Of a DNA stretch of 64,000 nucleotides, positions 12,521 through 24,749 are shown piece by piece. This stretch comes from Cenococcum geophilum 1.58 (Eukaryota > Ascomycota > Dothideomycetes > Gloniales > Gloniaceae). Below the pieces are notes generated by a model. That model did not search any database, was not told where the DNA came from, and worked only from the letters and a program-made list of their open reading frames with translations. The translations under genes were made by a program, and so were the position numbers. The stretch spans positions 501,813 to 565,812 of the forward strand of contig KV748197.1 in the NCBI GenBank assembly GCA_001692895.1, in the 5' to 3' direction. How positions within the stretch are numbered: position 1 is the first letter of the stretch; each line of letters opens with the position of its first letter.

Positions 12521-14190
12521 TACTCTCCTAGTTCTTTTTTACGATTATATACTATCCTAGTAGATAGAACTCCTAGGCTAATACCCTAACCCAAAGGAAA
12601 TAGGACGTAGGTCCTTAGGATAAGCTAAAGGCTTAGTACTAAATATGGGCACTTCTTTATCCCAAATAGCTTAAGCTATAGATCCTTAAGAAGCTATGCC
12701 CTAAATAGAACGAGTTAGCGCCTATAAAAGGAGAAGTCTTAAATAAACTAATAGGACTAATAAACCGTATCCTAACTATAAACCGTACGGCCGACTTACT
12801 AAAGGCCCTCCGCGATTAAGCTATAAAAGGTAACTCTAATTTAGAAATAGAAGAGGGTCTGCTCTTATACTAAGGACGGCTTATAGTTCTAGATACTAAC
12901 AATCTATAGATGGAGTTAATCTATAAAGCCTACTATTAAGTCTCTACGGCATACTCTAGTTAAGATAAGACCTACTAACTACTAACGCCCTATTACTACT
13001 AGCGAGGACTTCTATTTAATGTGGATCGATTTGTTAGGAACTGCTACGCCTATAGACGTATAGATATACCTAGGGATTGCACTTCTAGGTGGCTATAACT
13101 ACTGCGAGTCCTAGAACGCCCTTAGCAATATATTATAATAGACTTTAAGTCGTTCCTAAGGGACGCCTATGGCTATAATATAGCCTTTATAATAATTAAC
13201 TAACTAAGCAAGTAATCCTTCTCCCTCCATTATTTTAAGACCATAACTATAAAGGATATAGCCCGCCTCTACGTCGACAATATCTACCAAATCTATAGCG
13301 CTCTTAAATTAATTGTCTCTAATTATAGCCCCTAGTTTATATTGGATTTCTAAAATAAACTCTGCCGTATCCTTAGAATTAAGATTAAGCTCTCTACTAT
13401 ATTCTGCCCTTAGACTAACGGCTAAACTAAGATTATAAACTAGTACCTTTACTAGCGACTATAACCCTTTATAGACTACTATTAGGACAACTAGTTGGAA
13501 TTACTGCCTATAATAGACTACGCACAGCCTATACCCCCCTATAATAGTATAGGGATATTACTATTTAAACTACTTCACGGATATGCACCATAAATATCTT
13601 TTAATTGGAATAAACCTACCGAACCTATTATAGCCCGCGAATGCCTTAGCTATAAAGAAGCCTAAATATTTATAAAGAGAATATACAGGGCCCAGGAGAC
13701 TACTTAAGCAATTATAAAAAAGGCGTAAGAGAAGAAGGAGTCTAATATAAACTAACACTGTTATAAGGTAAACTTCTAAGTAGAAGATAAAGTATAGATA
13801 TTAATAAAGAACTAGAAGACCTAGAGGCTAAGCCATAAGTTAAATTACTAGATAGCTGGTCCATATAAAATATTAGAGAAGGTAGGATATTCTTTTAAGG
13901 TTAAACTGCTAGAATTAATAAAGATCTACCCTGTCTTCTCCCTAGACTAATTATAAAAGGCCGTAAACGACCTATTATATAGGCAGTATAGTGACCCCCT
14001 AGCGCTAATCTAGATTACAAAGGACGAGAAATAGAAAGTTAAAGAAGTCCTAGCAGTTAAAAAGGACCGTAATGTCTTAAAATACTATATAAGTCAGGTA
14101 GGCCACGACAAAGGCCTAGAATAGTATCCTATATCTAACTTTAAGTACTTTCCTATAACGGGACTAGCCCAGTTACAGTAGGAATGTCTT
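12521..14190 (+). pseudogene. Gypsy pol fragment G1b: RNase H end, integrase, chromodomain
   Basis: The frame begins LSQFFFTIIY, matching the end of RNase H in element G2 (about 22450), and continues through a long linker. The integrase zinc region follows (NCYAYRR near 13040). The integrase core includes IIDFKSFLRDAYGY near 13135 and a later STIFCPQTNG-type block. The post-integrase and chromodomain-like tail ends near 14190 (KYYISQVGHDKG near 14080). It belongs to the same family as G2 rather than to G1a, so 12520 is an element junction. RIP-type stops occur throughout. Minus-strand open frames here (12042-12269, 13570-13758) are antisense shadows. Confidence 0.75.
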
Positions 14191-14479
14191 GGTAAAACAC
14201 TCGATAGATAAATTCCGACGCTTTAACCAAATTCTGCTAGATTAATTGAATTTTACTAAAGTCCGTTAAAGACCACGTATATATATACGCACGCATTGAC
14301 CACCAAGCCCCTAACTATTTAATTATATAATTCTCTTATTATTCCTCTTTCTTCTTTACGTAACGTCTTATTCTTAGCGAGAGCTATATACCCTTAGATT
14401 TAGATAGAATTTATATTATTCCTTTAAATCTTCCCTAAAGTCTCTCCGCGCCCTTATATACATTATATTAATACTAATA

Positions 14480-15471
14480 CCCTTAAAATAGCAAATAAAC
14501 TTAAATCCGCCATATTAACTATTATAGCCCTAGTTAGGGAATAAATAACTATAATGAAATAGTTCTTTATAAATGCCTTAGCCTAGTAACAAACTATACT
14601 AGAAGCTTAGTATTAGTAATTAATTAAAGCAATATATAAAGAACTCTATAACGCTAAAGTACTCGCGTTAGAGACCCTAATAGCAACATCTATAAATAAA
14701 ATTAAAATAACTATATGTAAACCTAAACTATTAAATATAAACCCTAAACTAGTAATAGTAGCTTAACCTATACCTATAATAAACCCAGTACCTACTATAA
14801 AATCTAAAAAGCTCCCTAACCCTTTAATATTTAATAGAAATTAAAATAACCTATATCCCTTTATAACTAAGCTCTATCTTAAACTTTTAATAAACTATAA
14901 CTAATACCCTACTAAAGTTAGTAAGATTAGCTATAGAATGTCTTATTTAAGTAAAGATACTATATAAACTATAGACCTATTCTTCTATAATAGCACTTTT
15001 ATTAATTTTAAAATCTTTATCTCTTAACTAGAATAAATATATAATAACGCCAGCCGCGAATATATAGCTATTACTAAACTTAAAAACCTATAATAACGGA
15101 ACTAAGACTTTACTAGCTTCTTTTTAGAATTTTTAAGCCTTATTAGTAAACTAGATTAAAATAAAGCTACTAAAGTTACTGCTCTCTATTAAGCTATTTT
15201 AGATAAAATTAGAGCATAGTTAATAGGTAAAGAACTACTAAAGGACTTACCTAGATTTACTATAATTTGTTAACAAATTAATAAAGACCTTTAATATAAT
15301 AAATAAACTTATTCCCTAAAGCTAACTATACCTTATATTTAAAACTTTACGAAACTAGTATATACCTTAAGGCGCAACCCATCTCTAAGACCTAAAAGCC
15401 CTATATATAACCCTATAGACTTTAATACTACCTAATTCTATATACCCTTAAAAACTAATAAATAAAGAACT
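14480..15471 (+). pseudogene. Gypsy gag fragment G1c
   Basis: The degraded frame reads a Retrotrans_gag domain: NNLYPFITKLYLKLLINY, then YPTKVSKISYRMSYLSKDT (about 14900-14960), then REYIAITKLKNL and LIGKELLKDLPRFTIIC (about 15220-15270). The gag would form the particle and lie upstream of the zinc knuckle. Here it is cut at 15471 by the L4 LTR and neither knuckle nor protease follows. The preceding 14191-14479 is RIP-mutated with no clear feature and is probably the element's LTR or leader. Confidence 0.7.
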
Positions 15472-15637
15472 TGTTGGTCACATAGGGTAACTCACCAATA
15501 ACGACTACTTGAGTAGGTTATAGTGATGTTGGTTAATAAAGCTTATTAATTAGAATGAGGAAGGGCGAGGAGCCTAAGACTCCTCGCCACGCTAGTGCCG
15601 CGGCGTCACGTGACGACCGCTTGCCTTATTCCCGACA
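15472..15637 (+). repeat. L4 LTR copy, followed by internal leader
   Basis: A 166-bp LTR starts TGTTGGTCACATAGGG and ends TTCCCGACA. It is homologous to 44030-44194 (minus) and 51682-51854 (minus). The following sequence (about 15638-15690, CTAGTAACTCTTCTTTTA...) is shared with the 51854 copy beyond its LTR, so this is a 5' LTR plus leader of an LTR retrotransposon cut off by a LINE fragment. A hairpin with 9-bp arms lies at 15564-15588. The insertion interrupts gag fragment G1c. Confidence 0.7.
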
Positions 15638-15704
15638 CTAGTAACTCTTCTTTTATAGTTGCCACCTATATATAAATACTGCTTAACTAGCGTAATAAAT
15701 AATA

Positions 15705-16300
15705 ATAATAATTCTTCTTTAATTAACGTCTGATACGGATACTATCTAGCCTTATACAGACTACTCCGTATATAAGGGAAAAGTAATATTAACGGGAAAA
15801 AACCCTTGCTGCTAGGGGGGAGGAAAAACCCTATAAGCCACCTTAGTAGGATAAAAAACCCCGATTTGCCATGTCTGTCCATAGCGGCAGCCCTATAGGT
15901 CTACGGCTACGTCCTGTCCTCCTTAGATGTTTAAACTCCTTAGGAACCACTACTTCCTTCTCTAGCTTACCCTAGCTAGGGTTCACTACGTCCTAGCTAG
16001 GCCTTGCCAATTAATTGCCGTACTGCTGTTTCCCGTATCTTAGCTATCCCCTATATGCTATTTCTTATCTAACTATTGCTATATACGCTATGCCTTCCCC
16101 CCCCTAGGGCCTATTAAAGGCGTAAGGGGGATTTATCTATTCTAACTACCGTAATACTAATAAGCGAGCGGGATATTGTATATTTGGGTATCTTTTATAC
16201 TTAGGCCCTAGCTAGGCCCTTTTTAAGGGTTACTACTCCGTTAAAAGAAGATAGGGAAAACCGTGGGTCGCAATCCAGGCTACTAGGTAGTATTTAGTAG
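15705..16300 (-). mobile_element. LINE 3' UTR fragment, relative of LA and LB
   Basis: It begins at an AAT-repeat tail and then resembles the 3' ends of LA and LB in the same order: GGACTACTCC-like box, AAAACCC box, TTAGGAACCACT box. It is clearly more diverged than LA and LB are from each other. No ORF2 signature was recognised before it fades out. It is probably the 3' end of another 5'-truncated Tad-like LINE. Confidence 0.4.
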
Positions 16301-16953
16301 AAAAAACGGCGAGTAACCGCATACTCCGCGGGCGATCGCCCTGGGGGTTAGGAGGGGCCGTATATTTACTTATTCGTCTACTCGTTTATTTACAATCGCT
16401 TATTTATTAATATAAGAGGTCATTAATGCTTTTTATTAGGGGTTGGGGGATGCTATTAAATGCCGTATATCTACGTTAGATTATATAGGTGCCTTAATAG
16501 GAGAATAGCGTAGCTGAATTATAGAGGGCCATAGTAGTGGTTTTTAAGATCTCACCATCTAAAAATTTTTCACTACCGCCTATAACGCTTACAACCACGA
16601 CCACCAGGTCCTATCGCACGCTATACGACGTCTCTACATTGGCTCTAAGTCTGAACTTCAAAGACCTAGGTTTATAGCCGTCACCACGTACAGGTGCAGA
16701 GTCCGTTTTCGACGGCCTAGCGTAATAAATATTAATCCTCCTTATTTACTATTGCTATTATAATATAAGTCTCGCTGTCCTAAAATTTACCTCTTAGTAT
16801 ATAGTGCTTTCTTACTTAGAAGTTATAGGTGGATATTATATTAGGGCCGCCAAGGCGCTAGTTATAAGCGAGCTAATAGTGATTTTCTATCCCGGGGATA
16901 GAAAATCCTAATTAGCTAGTTGGAATTAGGGTCTATAGAATATTATACTCCCC
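16301..16953. other. Unassigned; includes possible C2 3' LTR
   Basis: No coding signal was recognised. In element orientation this lies just beyond the purine tract of copia C2, so it may contain the C2 3' LTR, but I could not find a matching 5' LTR. The tract 16545-16730 is richer in CA/TG and CpG than its surroundings. A 27-bp palindrome lies at 16881-16907. Confidence 0.4.
16881..16907. repeat. 27-bp palindrome beside C2 3' end
   Basis: Arms GATTTTCTATCCC (16881-16893) and GGGATAGAAAATC (16895-16907) are perfect inverted repeats around one G. It lies within the possible 3' LTR of C2, in an otherwise AT-rich setting. Confidence 0.85.
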
Positions 16954-16964
16954 CCTTTAAAAAA

Positions 16965-18555
16965 AGTCTTAGTAAGAGAATCTAACTAATTAGATAACTT
17001 TAACCGCTAGTTAAAGTTCCTAAATATCTTAAGGCCTTATATAACTAAGAAATTTCTAGGGACTCCCTTTTAACCTAACCTAACCTTTAACTTATATATA
17101 TAGAGTATTTATATTAACAAACGTCTTTAGTACCTTATTTAGGTTCGCCTTCGTTATTATATCTACCGGGTTATCTTAGCTATTAATCTATTAAATCTTA
17201 AAGAGTTTTTAACGCTTATAGGATTGCTAAAGTGCTATAATATCAATTATAAGGCGCTTTTCCTTTATAGTACCAAGCTTAACTAAACACTTATAGAGGG
17301 AATATAAGTCAGTATATACGATCGTAGGGATAATAGGAAGTTTAAGTCGATCTATAATTATCTTTAGGGTAGTTCTAATTATAATTGCTATATTAACTCC
17401 GCCAACTATTCTATATATCTCTAACGCTAAAACGCTTTAAGTAACGCGTTTACTCTTAGTTAAGCTCTAATAGATAAAATTACCATAGATTATAAAGTTA
17501 TTCTCTCTAGTAGATTCGTTCGCGATAATAATCTTATATCCTAGCTAAAAGCTAAAATCTTTATTATTTATAAACGATCTATTAATAAATATAAAGAGCT
17601 TAGCAGTAGGAAGATTAATAGGCACGTAGAGTAATCCCCAATTAAGATGGTTTATTTATTAAAAAAGACGCTTATTTAGGGCAAGAATGTTATCCTTAGT
17701 TAGTTCCTAGTATTAAGTAGCAATAGAGAGATTAAATAAAGCCTTAGGTTAATAGATAAAAGCAATATAAGCTCTATAAGCGCGTTGCTCCACATATCCT
17801 TATTTTAAAGAATTAACATTAATAACGTTAATCTTCTTACCTTAACCCTTCTGGCGCAAAGCAATAGAATTCTCATTTAGGGAGAGGATGTATCTATTAA
17901 AGAGTAATAGTGTTATTAAATTAAGCTTTTCCTTTGGCTTTACCATAAGATTTACCTTTATTAGCTTATCTTCTTTAAGAGCTAAAAACTGGTTATCTCC
18001 TAAGATAATTATATCGTTAGTTTATATACCAACAATTCTAAATAGAGTTCCTATAGTTATAATAAGGAAGCAGAAGTTAAATATAGAAGTAGTTATTAAA
18101 AGCTTCTCTTTATAGTGCTTGCTATAGGTAGCCTACTAGTAAGTTCCTACCTCTATAATTCTATATAATAGCTTAAGCACAACCATAATTATATCTTTAG
18201 GATACTAGTGGCGAATTTACTCCGGAAGGTATACTAATATTAAGCGCTAAAGGTGCGTCTCTAATTAGGTATAGGCTTAAGTAATATCTTATAAATAAAC
18301 CGCTATTCTATTCTTTATTAAGGAGGGAGCTAGCGCAATAATAACTTACTAACTAGCTTGTTAAATCGTAGGAGATTATATAAAAATCACCTCCTTACTA
18401 TTATTATTATAACCTTAAATAACAAGCCTTAATTTCTTAAATAGGGCGTTAGTAGCTTTTCCCTTAATCTTATTAACTATTCTTAACTTAAAGATACAAA
18501 CTCCATCGAACTTAGTAGGGTTATACTTCTCGAATTTAAAGACTCCTCTTATAAT
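16965..18555 (-). pseudogene. Copia C2 reverse transcriptase and RNase H part
   Basis: The minus strand reads IRGVFKFEKYNPTKF..GVCIFKLRIVNKIKGKATNALFKK (about 18415-18555), the start of a copia RVT_2 reverse transcriptase. Further on it reads LLYVPINLPTAKLFIFI and IIIANESTRENNFIIYGNF (about 17450-17660), the RNase H region. Its 5' side is the insertion site of G2. Stops occur in all frames. The 3' untranslated end (16976-17035) carries a roughly 60-bp module also present near the 3' end of G2. The 77-codon frame at 18415-18648 is part of this pseudogene plus LTR sequence, not a gene. Confidence 0.8.
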
Positions 18556-18766
18556 TGTAACGGCGCTATCGCACGTTACCTGCCAAATTCTGCCATATTC
18601 TGCCGACCTACGATTGGCCCGCCCAAAGCTAGCGCCTTGGCGGCTCACCCTATATATTTATTTATATCGGTTCTAGCAACCCCTTTTTCTTCTCTTTAGC
18701 TTAGTATCTTCGTAATACAGCATTCGTTTAAGCTTCGGTTCAGAGGCATTTGTTTAAGCCGTGACA
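18556..18766 (+). repeat. G2 5' LTR
   Basis: A 211-bp LTR starts TGTAACGGCGCTATCG and ends GCCGTGACA. It contains CCAAATTCTGCCATATTCTG, a motif also found inside the element at about 24229-24262. It matches the 3' LTR closely, with transition differences. Confidence 0.95.
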
Positions 18767-18997
18767 TTATACTAAGCTCTCCCTACCTTACTTAGGAAGG
18801 CCTTAATAATATCTTACCCTAAAGAAACTTCGTCTGCAATGATACATTAACGCGCTATACTTAGACACTAAAACAACTCTATATTGCCTGGGAAGGCCTA
18901 GATAATATCCCACCTTATAAGCCAGATAGGACTGGACCTGTACCCCCGGAATTAAAACTAAAGCGTATAATACTAATAAACCTTAAGAAGCTAACGA

Positions 18998-20160
18998 TGG
19001 CACCTAAAGTAAGCTTATTTAAGAGAGCTGCCTCTACCTAAGAGGAACCTAAGATCTAATTGGGATTAAAAATCGAAGATAATAATAATGTCGTAGATAT
19101 ACGCAAGTAGATTCGCGCCCTTATAGCCAGCTAGAAAGCCAATTGTCTTAAAGCAAGAAATATATAAGAGACCCTATAAGAGATCCTAGAAAGCCTTACG
19201 GCCCTATAAAATAGCCTAGCTTCCCCTTTTTAAAGCCCTAGCCGACCTGTTTACTCTACTAAATATAATATACTAGGGAGTACGGATATAATAACAAAGT
19301 AATTAAAGTCCATTAAGCTCCCTAACCCCCTACTACTATCCGACGGGATAGACCCTACTTTTAAAAATTAGAGGATTTAAGTATAAGAAAAGCTCCGCGT
19401 TAACTACAACTATTTCCTTTCCAAAGAAGCTAAAATGCTCTACCTCTTTAGTCGAACCACTAGGGACGCCTAACGGCACCTTTAAGCTAAGTTTAAGGAC
19501 GACTTCCCTGTCCAATTTATATCTGTTAACGAGATAATACAGCACCTAGCGGCTATCTATATTAACCCGAATAAAGTACGGGATGCCTATTATAACTATA
19601 ATTACCTAATAATAAAACCGAACCAACCCTTTACTAAATTCTAGACTTAATTCCTATACCTTATAGGAGAAGGCTAGGTTCCCCTTAAGAACTACTAATT
19701 AGACCTATATAATAAGCTAACAATCCGGCTATAAGAAAAGATCGCTATAACCTTAGATAACCTACTAACCTACGAAAGACTTATAGCTTATTACCTATTA
19801 TTAGACTTAGAACTAAAGCGGATTAACGCCCGCCCTAATTAATAGAAGCGACTCCGTAATAATTAAAACTCGCTAGCTATACTTATAGGAGCTAGAGCAG
19901 GAAGATAAGTTATAACTACTCTTATACTAAAGGCGGTTATAACTACGTACTAGCGAGCCTTACCCAACCAGCTACGTACCACGCCATTAACTAGTATTTG
20001 CCGTAATACTCCAATTAACCCTGCCTCGGCTACGTGCTTTAACTGCGATAAGTAAGGTTACTTTATTTTATCCTACCCAGAGCTAAAGGATATAGGCGAT
20101 ATTAAGGAGATAGAGGAAGGAAAAACGTCTAATAAGTTGGGAAAAGAAGAACCCTAGGGA
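18998..20160 (+). pseudogene. G2 gag with zinc knuckle
   Basis: The frame opens at ATG 18998 (MAPKVSLFKRAAS) and reads the core ending KLPNPLLLSDGIDPTFKN (about 19315-19370). A Retrotrans_gag domain follows, with SLKVPLGV-type antisense shadows at 19336-19545. The C-terminal knuckle at 20035-20075 reads CFNCDK.GYFILSYP, where the family has CxxCxxxGHxxxxC. Histidine and the last cysteine have become tyrosines through C-to-T and G-to-A changes. Stops at several codons make it a pseudogene. Confidence 0.8.
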
Positions 20161-20229
20161 AAGACTCCCCCCTAGGGTACCCTATTAATCTCAAAGAGAT
20201 TAATCTTAGTTAGTTAATAGGTGGAAAGT

Positions 20230-23200
20230 ATTTTATAGTTCTATATATAGTATCTTAAAATAGATATAAAGTTAATATAACCGCCCTTATTAACACTAGA
20301 GTAAATAGCTTTGCCTTTATAAATACTGCCTATATAAATAATGTTGCTAAGTTTTTAAATATAGAAGCCATCTAACTAGAGAAGCCTATCTAGGTAAAGG
20401 GCTATAACGGCTAAGCCGGTCGGCCCGTTACTTACGTCTTAAAGTTATATATCGCTCTTAACGGACGACGCTAATATAGTATCCCCTTTTATATCCTAGA
20501 CCTAGGGTCCTATAATATAATCCTTAGACGAAAATAGATGTCCTATTTTAATATTTGGTTAAATATATAAAAAAGATAGTTTATTTAGCCGGAGGATAGA
20601 CNNAGGTTNCCCTCCTTTATTAGGGAGATCCGAACTAACTATAAGACACTAGCCATAAGGGCTAACCCTACCTACTAGTAGGATGTCTAGGCCTATGACC
20701 TAGCCTTTACCTAAGAGGACGCCCGCCATAAAGCTAGAAAGAACTCCGTACTAATAAAGATACTCTCCTAAAGCGCTATGTTTAAAGAGGACTCTATATA
20801 TAGAAGCGGGATAGATAATAATATAGATAACGTCTAAATCGCATAAATTTAACCGTTATGGAAAAGAACGTATTAATAGGATATAAGGGATAACCTCTAA
20901 AAGATATAATAGGAGCTAAAAGGAGTAACGATAACGCTAGTACCCTAAAAGTCCCTAAAGTTATATACACCCCTATTGTTAGTTAACCCCCCTACCGTAG
21001 ATATTACCGCAATTAGCGCTATAGCGTTCTACTTTAATATATACTAAAAGAATAATAAAGTCTTTATAACAAGCCTATATAAAATTAACTAAATTATTAA
21101 TAATAGAGAGGAAAGGCTAGATAAGGAAACTGATGAGGAATTAGTTAAACGCCTTCTTCCTACTATTTATATAGGCTATAAGGATATATTCTTAAAGGCG
21201 GCCTTAGATAAGTTACCCCCCTACTAAATATACAATTACAAGATTTAATTAGAGGCCAATAACTTACTAGGCTATAGCCCCCTCTACTATTAATTAACAG
21301 ATAAGCTAAAAGTAATAAAGTAGTACTTAATTAATAACCTGGATAAAGGGTTTATTAAGCTAAGTTAAGCCCCTTTTACTTCCCCTATCTTGTTTATAAA
21401 AAAGCCTAATAAAGGCCTTTATTTTTATATTAACTATTAAAAGCTAAACGCTATTACTTAAAAGGACCAGTATCCTATTCCTTTAATTAACGAGACCCTT
21501 ATACGTCTAAGCTAGGCAAAGATCTTTACTAAACTTAATATCCGCCAAGCTTTCTACCAAATTAGGATAAACCCTACATCTAAAGATTTAACAACGTTCC
21601 GTACCCGCTATAGTTCTTATAAATATAAAGTTCTTCCTTTTAGACTAATAAACGGACTGGCTATATACCAAAGGTATATAAATAACGTTCTTTTTAATTA
21701 CCTTAATAAATTCTGCATAGTATACCTAGACAATATTCTTATATACTTAGACAACGAACTTAAGCATTAAGTTTATATTAAGAAGGTTTTAGAGAGACTA
21801 CGGAACGCGGGCTTATAAGTTAATATTAAGAAATATAAGTTTAGGGTAAAACGTATAAAATACCTCGGGTTTATCATAACTATAAAAGGAATTAAGGTTA
21901 ACCCTAAGAAGGTAAAGGTAATCCGTAACTAGAAGCCCCCTTATACAGTAAAAGGAATCTAGTCCTTTCTTAGTTTTTATAATTTCTACCACTAGTTTAT
22001 TTATAACTACGGAATTATAGTAAAACCTCTTATACGACTAACTAGGAAGGATACGCCTTTTATCCTTAATAATAGCTGTATAGAGGCCTTCGAAGAGGTA
22101 AAGAATCGGCTTATTTTTTCCTTAATCCTTTATTACTATAACCTAGACCTTAAATTAATGCTAGAAATAGACGCCTCTAATAAGGTCGTAGTAGGAATCC
22201 TATTATAGTTATATCTAGACGGTAAATAGTACCCTATAGCTTTCTTCTTAAAGATAATAAACCCGGCTAAGTGTAACTATAAAGTACATAATAAAGAAAT
22301 GCTAGCTATTATTTAATTACTCTCCTAATAGCGCGTAGAGCTTAAAGGTATAAACTCCTAGATTAAGATATATATAGATTATAAAGCCCTAAAGTACTTT
22401 ATAACTATAAAGCAGCTTATAGGGTAATAAGCCTAGTAGGCCGAAATACTTTCTTAATTCTTCTTTACGATTATATATCGTTTTAGTAAGTAAAACTCTA
22501 AGGCTAATACCCTAACCTAAAGAGAATAAGATATAGGACTCTAGAATAAGCTAAAGACCTAATATTAGACGCGCGCCCTCCTCTATCTAGAACAGCTCAA
22601 CCTATAGATCCTTAAGGAGCTAGACTCCTAGTAAAACGAGCTAGCACTAATAGAGGAGTCCTTAGATAAGCTAATAGGGCTAATTAACCGCCTCCTAACT
22701 ACAAACCGTATGGCTAACGCCCTAAGGGCCCTTCGCGAATAAGCCGCGAAAAGAGACCCTAATTTTAAGACGGAGGAAGGATTGCTCCTATACTAGGAGC
22801 GGCTTATAGTCCCTAATATTAACAATCTATAGACCAAACTAATCCGCGAAGCTTATTACTAAGTCTCTATAGCATACCCTAGTAAGAATAAGACCTATAA
22901 AATTATTAACTGCCACTACTACTAGCTAAGAATAGTTATAGATATTAATTAATATATACGGAACTGCAAAGACTACTAAAGAGCTATAATCCCACGGGAT
23001 AAGACCCTAGGACTACTTAAGCCACTTCTAATACCAGAGCGCCCTTAGTAGTATATCTCTATAGACTTTTATAAACTACCTAGGGACCGTAACGGATACG
23101 ATATAGTTATAGTTATAGTTAACCGCTTTAGTAAACGCCCGTTCTTAATTCCATGTTATAAGAACATCAATACTAAAGAGGCAGCCCGGCTATATATCTA

Positions 23201-24250
23201 TTACGTTTATTAAATCTACGGACCACTAGATACTATTATATCCGATTATAGGCTATAGTTTATATCGGCCTTTTGGAATGAGTTTACCTAGATCTTAGGT
23301 ATTAAGCTAAAGCTTTCTATAGCTTATTACCCCTAGATAGACGGTTAGATAGAGATTATAAATTAGTACCTAGACTAGAGGCTTAGGCCCTTTATTAACT
23401 ATTTCTAGGACAACTAGTCTAAACTACTACCCTTAATAGACTATGCGTAAGCAACCCTACCCTATAACTCTATAGGGTTTGCCCCGATTTAGCTAGAAAT
23501 AGAATACTTACCCTATATAAGCTTTAACTGGAAAAGGCTAGAAGAACCCTAGACTATATAAAAGAAGCTATCCTATGCTAAGGCCTAATAGTACGCCAAA
23601 TAATTGGAGGAGGCCTACACAGTAGCCCGCAAGAACCTAGAAAAAGCTTAGAGGTTAATAGAACAGTAGGTAAATAAATACCGTTAAGAGCCCGATTTTG
23701 CCCCTAGCAATATAGTCTAGGTTATAATAAGGAATTAGAGGACCGAGCGACCTAGCCGTAAGCTAGACTACTAGATGGTAGGACTATATAAGGTTCTTAA
23801 GAAGATAGGCAACTTATATAAGATAGAGCTCCTAGACTTAATTAGGGTTTACCCTATCTTCTCGCTAGATAAGTTACGGAAAGCTATAAATAACCTATTA
23901 CCTAGACAAAAGAACGAGCCTCCCCTACTAGTTTAAGTAAACGGTAACAATAAATAGGAGGTTAATAAAATACTGGCCTATAAGATAGTATGGGGAGCGC
24001 TAAAATACTATATTTAATAAAAGGGCTATAATTCTAACCTAACTTAGTACCCTATATAGAACTTTATAGGCTACCCCCAGAAGCTTAAAAAATTCTATAA
24101 CTAATACCCTAATACGCCTAAACCCCTAAAGTACCTAGACGAATAGATAGAATACTAGTATAATAAAGATAATAAGTTACTAGAAGAATATAGGGACAAA
24201 AACGCCCTAAAGCCCTAATACAGCTATCTACCAAATTCTGCCATATTCTG
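20230..24250 (+). pseudogene. G2 pol: protease, RT, RNase H, integrase
   Basis: The protease starts near 20285, with LINTRVNSFAF in place of LIDTGA. RT runs from about 21290 to 21880, with KKPNKGLYFYINY and the catalytic YLDN at 21723-21734 (YLDD with one aspartate lost). RNase H runs at about 22130-22420 (LEIDASNKVVVGIL). The integrase lies at about 22890-23480, with ISIDFYKLPRDRNGYD near 23045 and IISDYRLQF near 23240. The tail (KLDYQMVGLYKV) and a chromodomain-like segment end near 24230. In-frame stops are frequent, mostly where Trp or Gln codons are expected. The element cannot have moved since RIP. Confidence 0.85.
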
Positions 24251-24533
24251 TCGGTTTCTGCCAATACCATAAAATTTCAGATATCTAGAAACTTTAACCG
24301 CCGGTTAAAGTTGTCTAATTAGTCAGATCTATACTAAGACTTTTAGCGGCTACTCTTTCTAGCCTAGTGCTTCCACTTAGCCTACAATCGCCCTTTATAC
24401 TTAGTTAGGACGGACTTATATCCCCTTTATCTTCTCATTTTATATTTTTATAATCCTACGTTTATAAGCCTAGTGCTACCCTATTTTTTCTAACTAAGCC
24501 TAAGGGCAGGCTTTCTTTTAAAGAGGGGGGTAA

Positions 24534-24744
24534 TGTAACGGCGCTATCGNACNTTACCTGCNAAATTCTNCNATATTNTGCNGACCTNNNATTNGCCCGC
24601 CTAAAGCTAGCGCCTTGGCGGCTTACCCTATATATTTGTTTACATCGGTCCTAGCGACCCCTTTTCCTTCTCTTTAGCTTAGTATCTTCGTAATATAGCA
24701 TTCGTTTAAGCTTCGGTTTAGAGGCATTTGTTTAAGCCGTAACA
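24534..24744 (+). repeat. G2 3' LTR with ambiguous bases
   Basis: This is a 211-bp LTR ending GCCGTAACA. About a dozen N calls between 24550 and 24595 fall almost entirely on positions that are C or G in the 5' LTR. It is followed by the ATAAT duplication. Confidence 0.95.
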
Positions 24745-24749
24745 ATAAT

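Larger units (their letters stand above)
18556..24744 (+). mobile_element. Ty3/gypsy element G2, complete with LTRs and TSD
   Basis: This is a 6.2-kb element bounded by two 211-bp LTRs and a 5-bp target duplication ATAAT (18551-18555 and 24745-24749). Internally it carries gag, zinc knuckle, protease, reverse transcriptase, RNase H, integrase and a tail, all on the plus strand and all RIP-mutated. It sits inside copia C2. A purine tract (24521-24531) precedes the 3' LTR. Confidence 0.95.

Noticed and set aside
16545..16730. Possible tRNA or small RNA gene in the unmutated patch
   Set aside because: No cloverleaf arms or T-loop GGTTCGA-type box found on either strand.
17888..18115. 75-codon plus-strand frame
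   Set aside because: Antisense to copia C2 reverse transcriptase.
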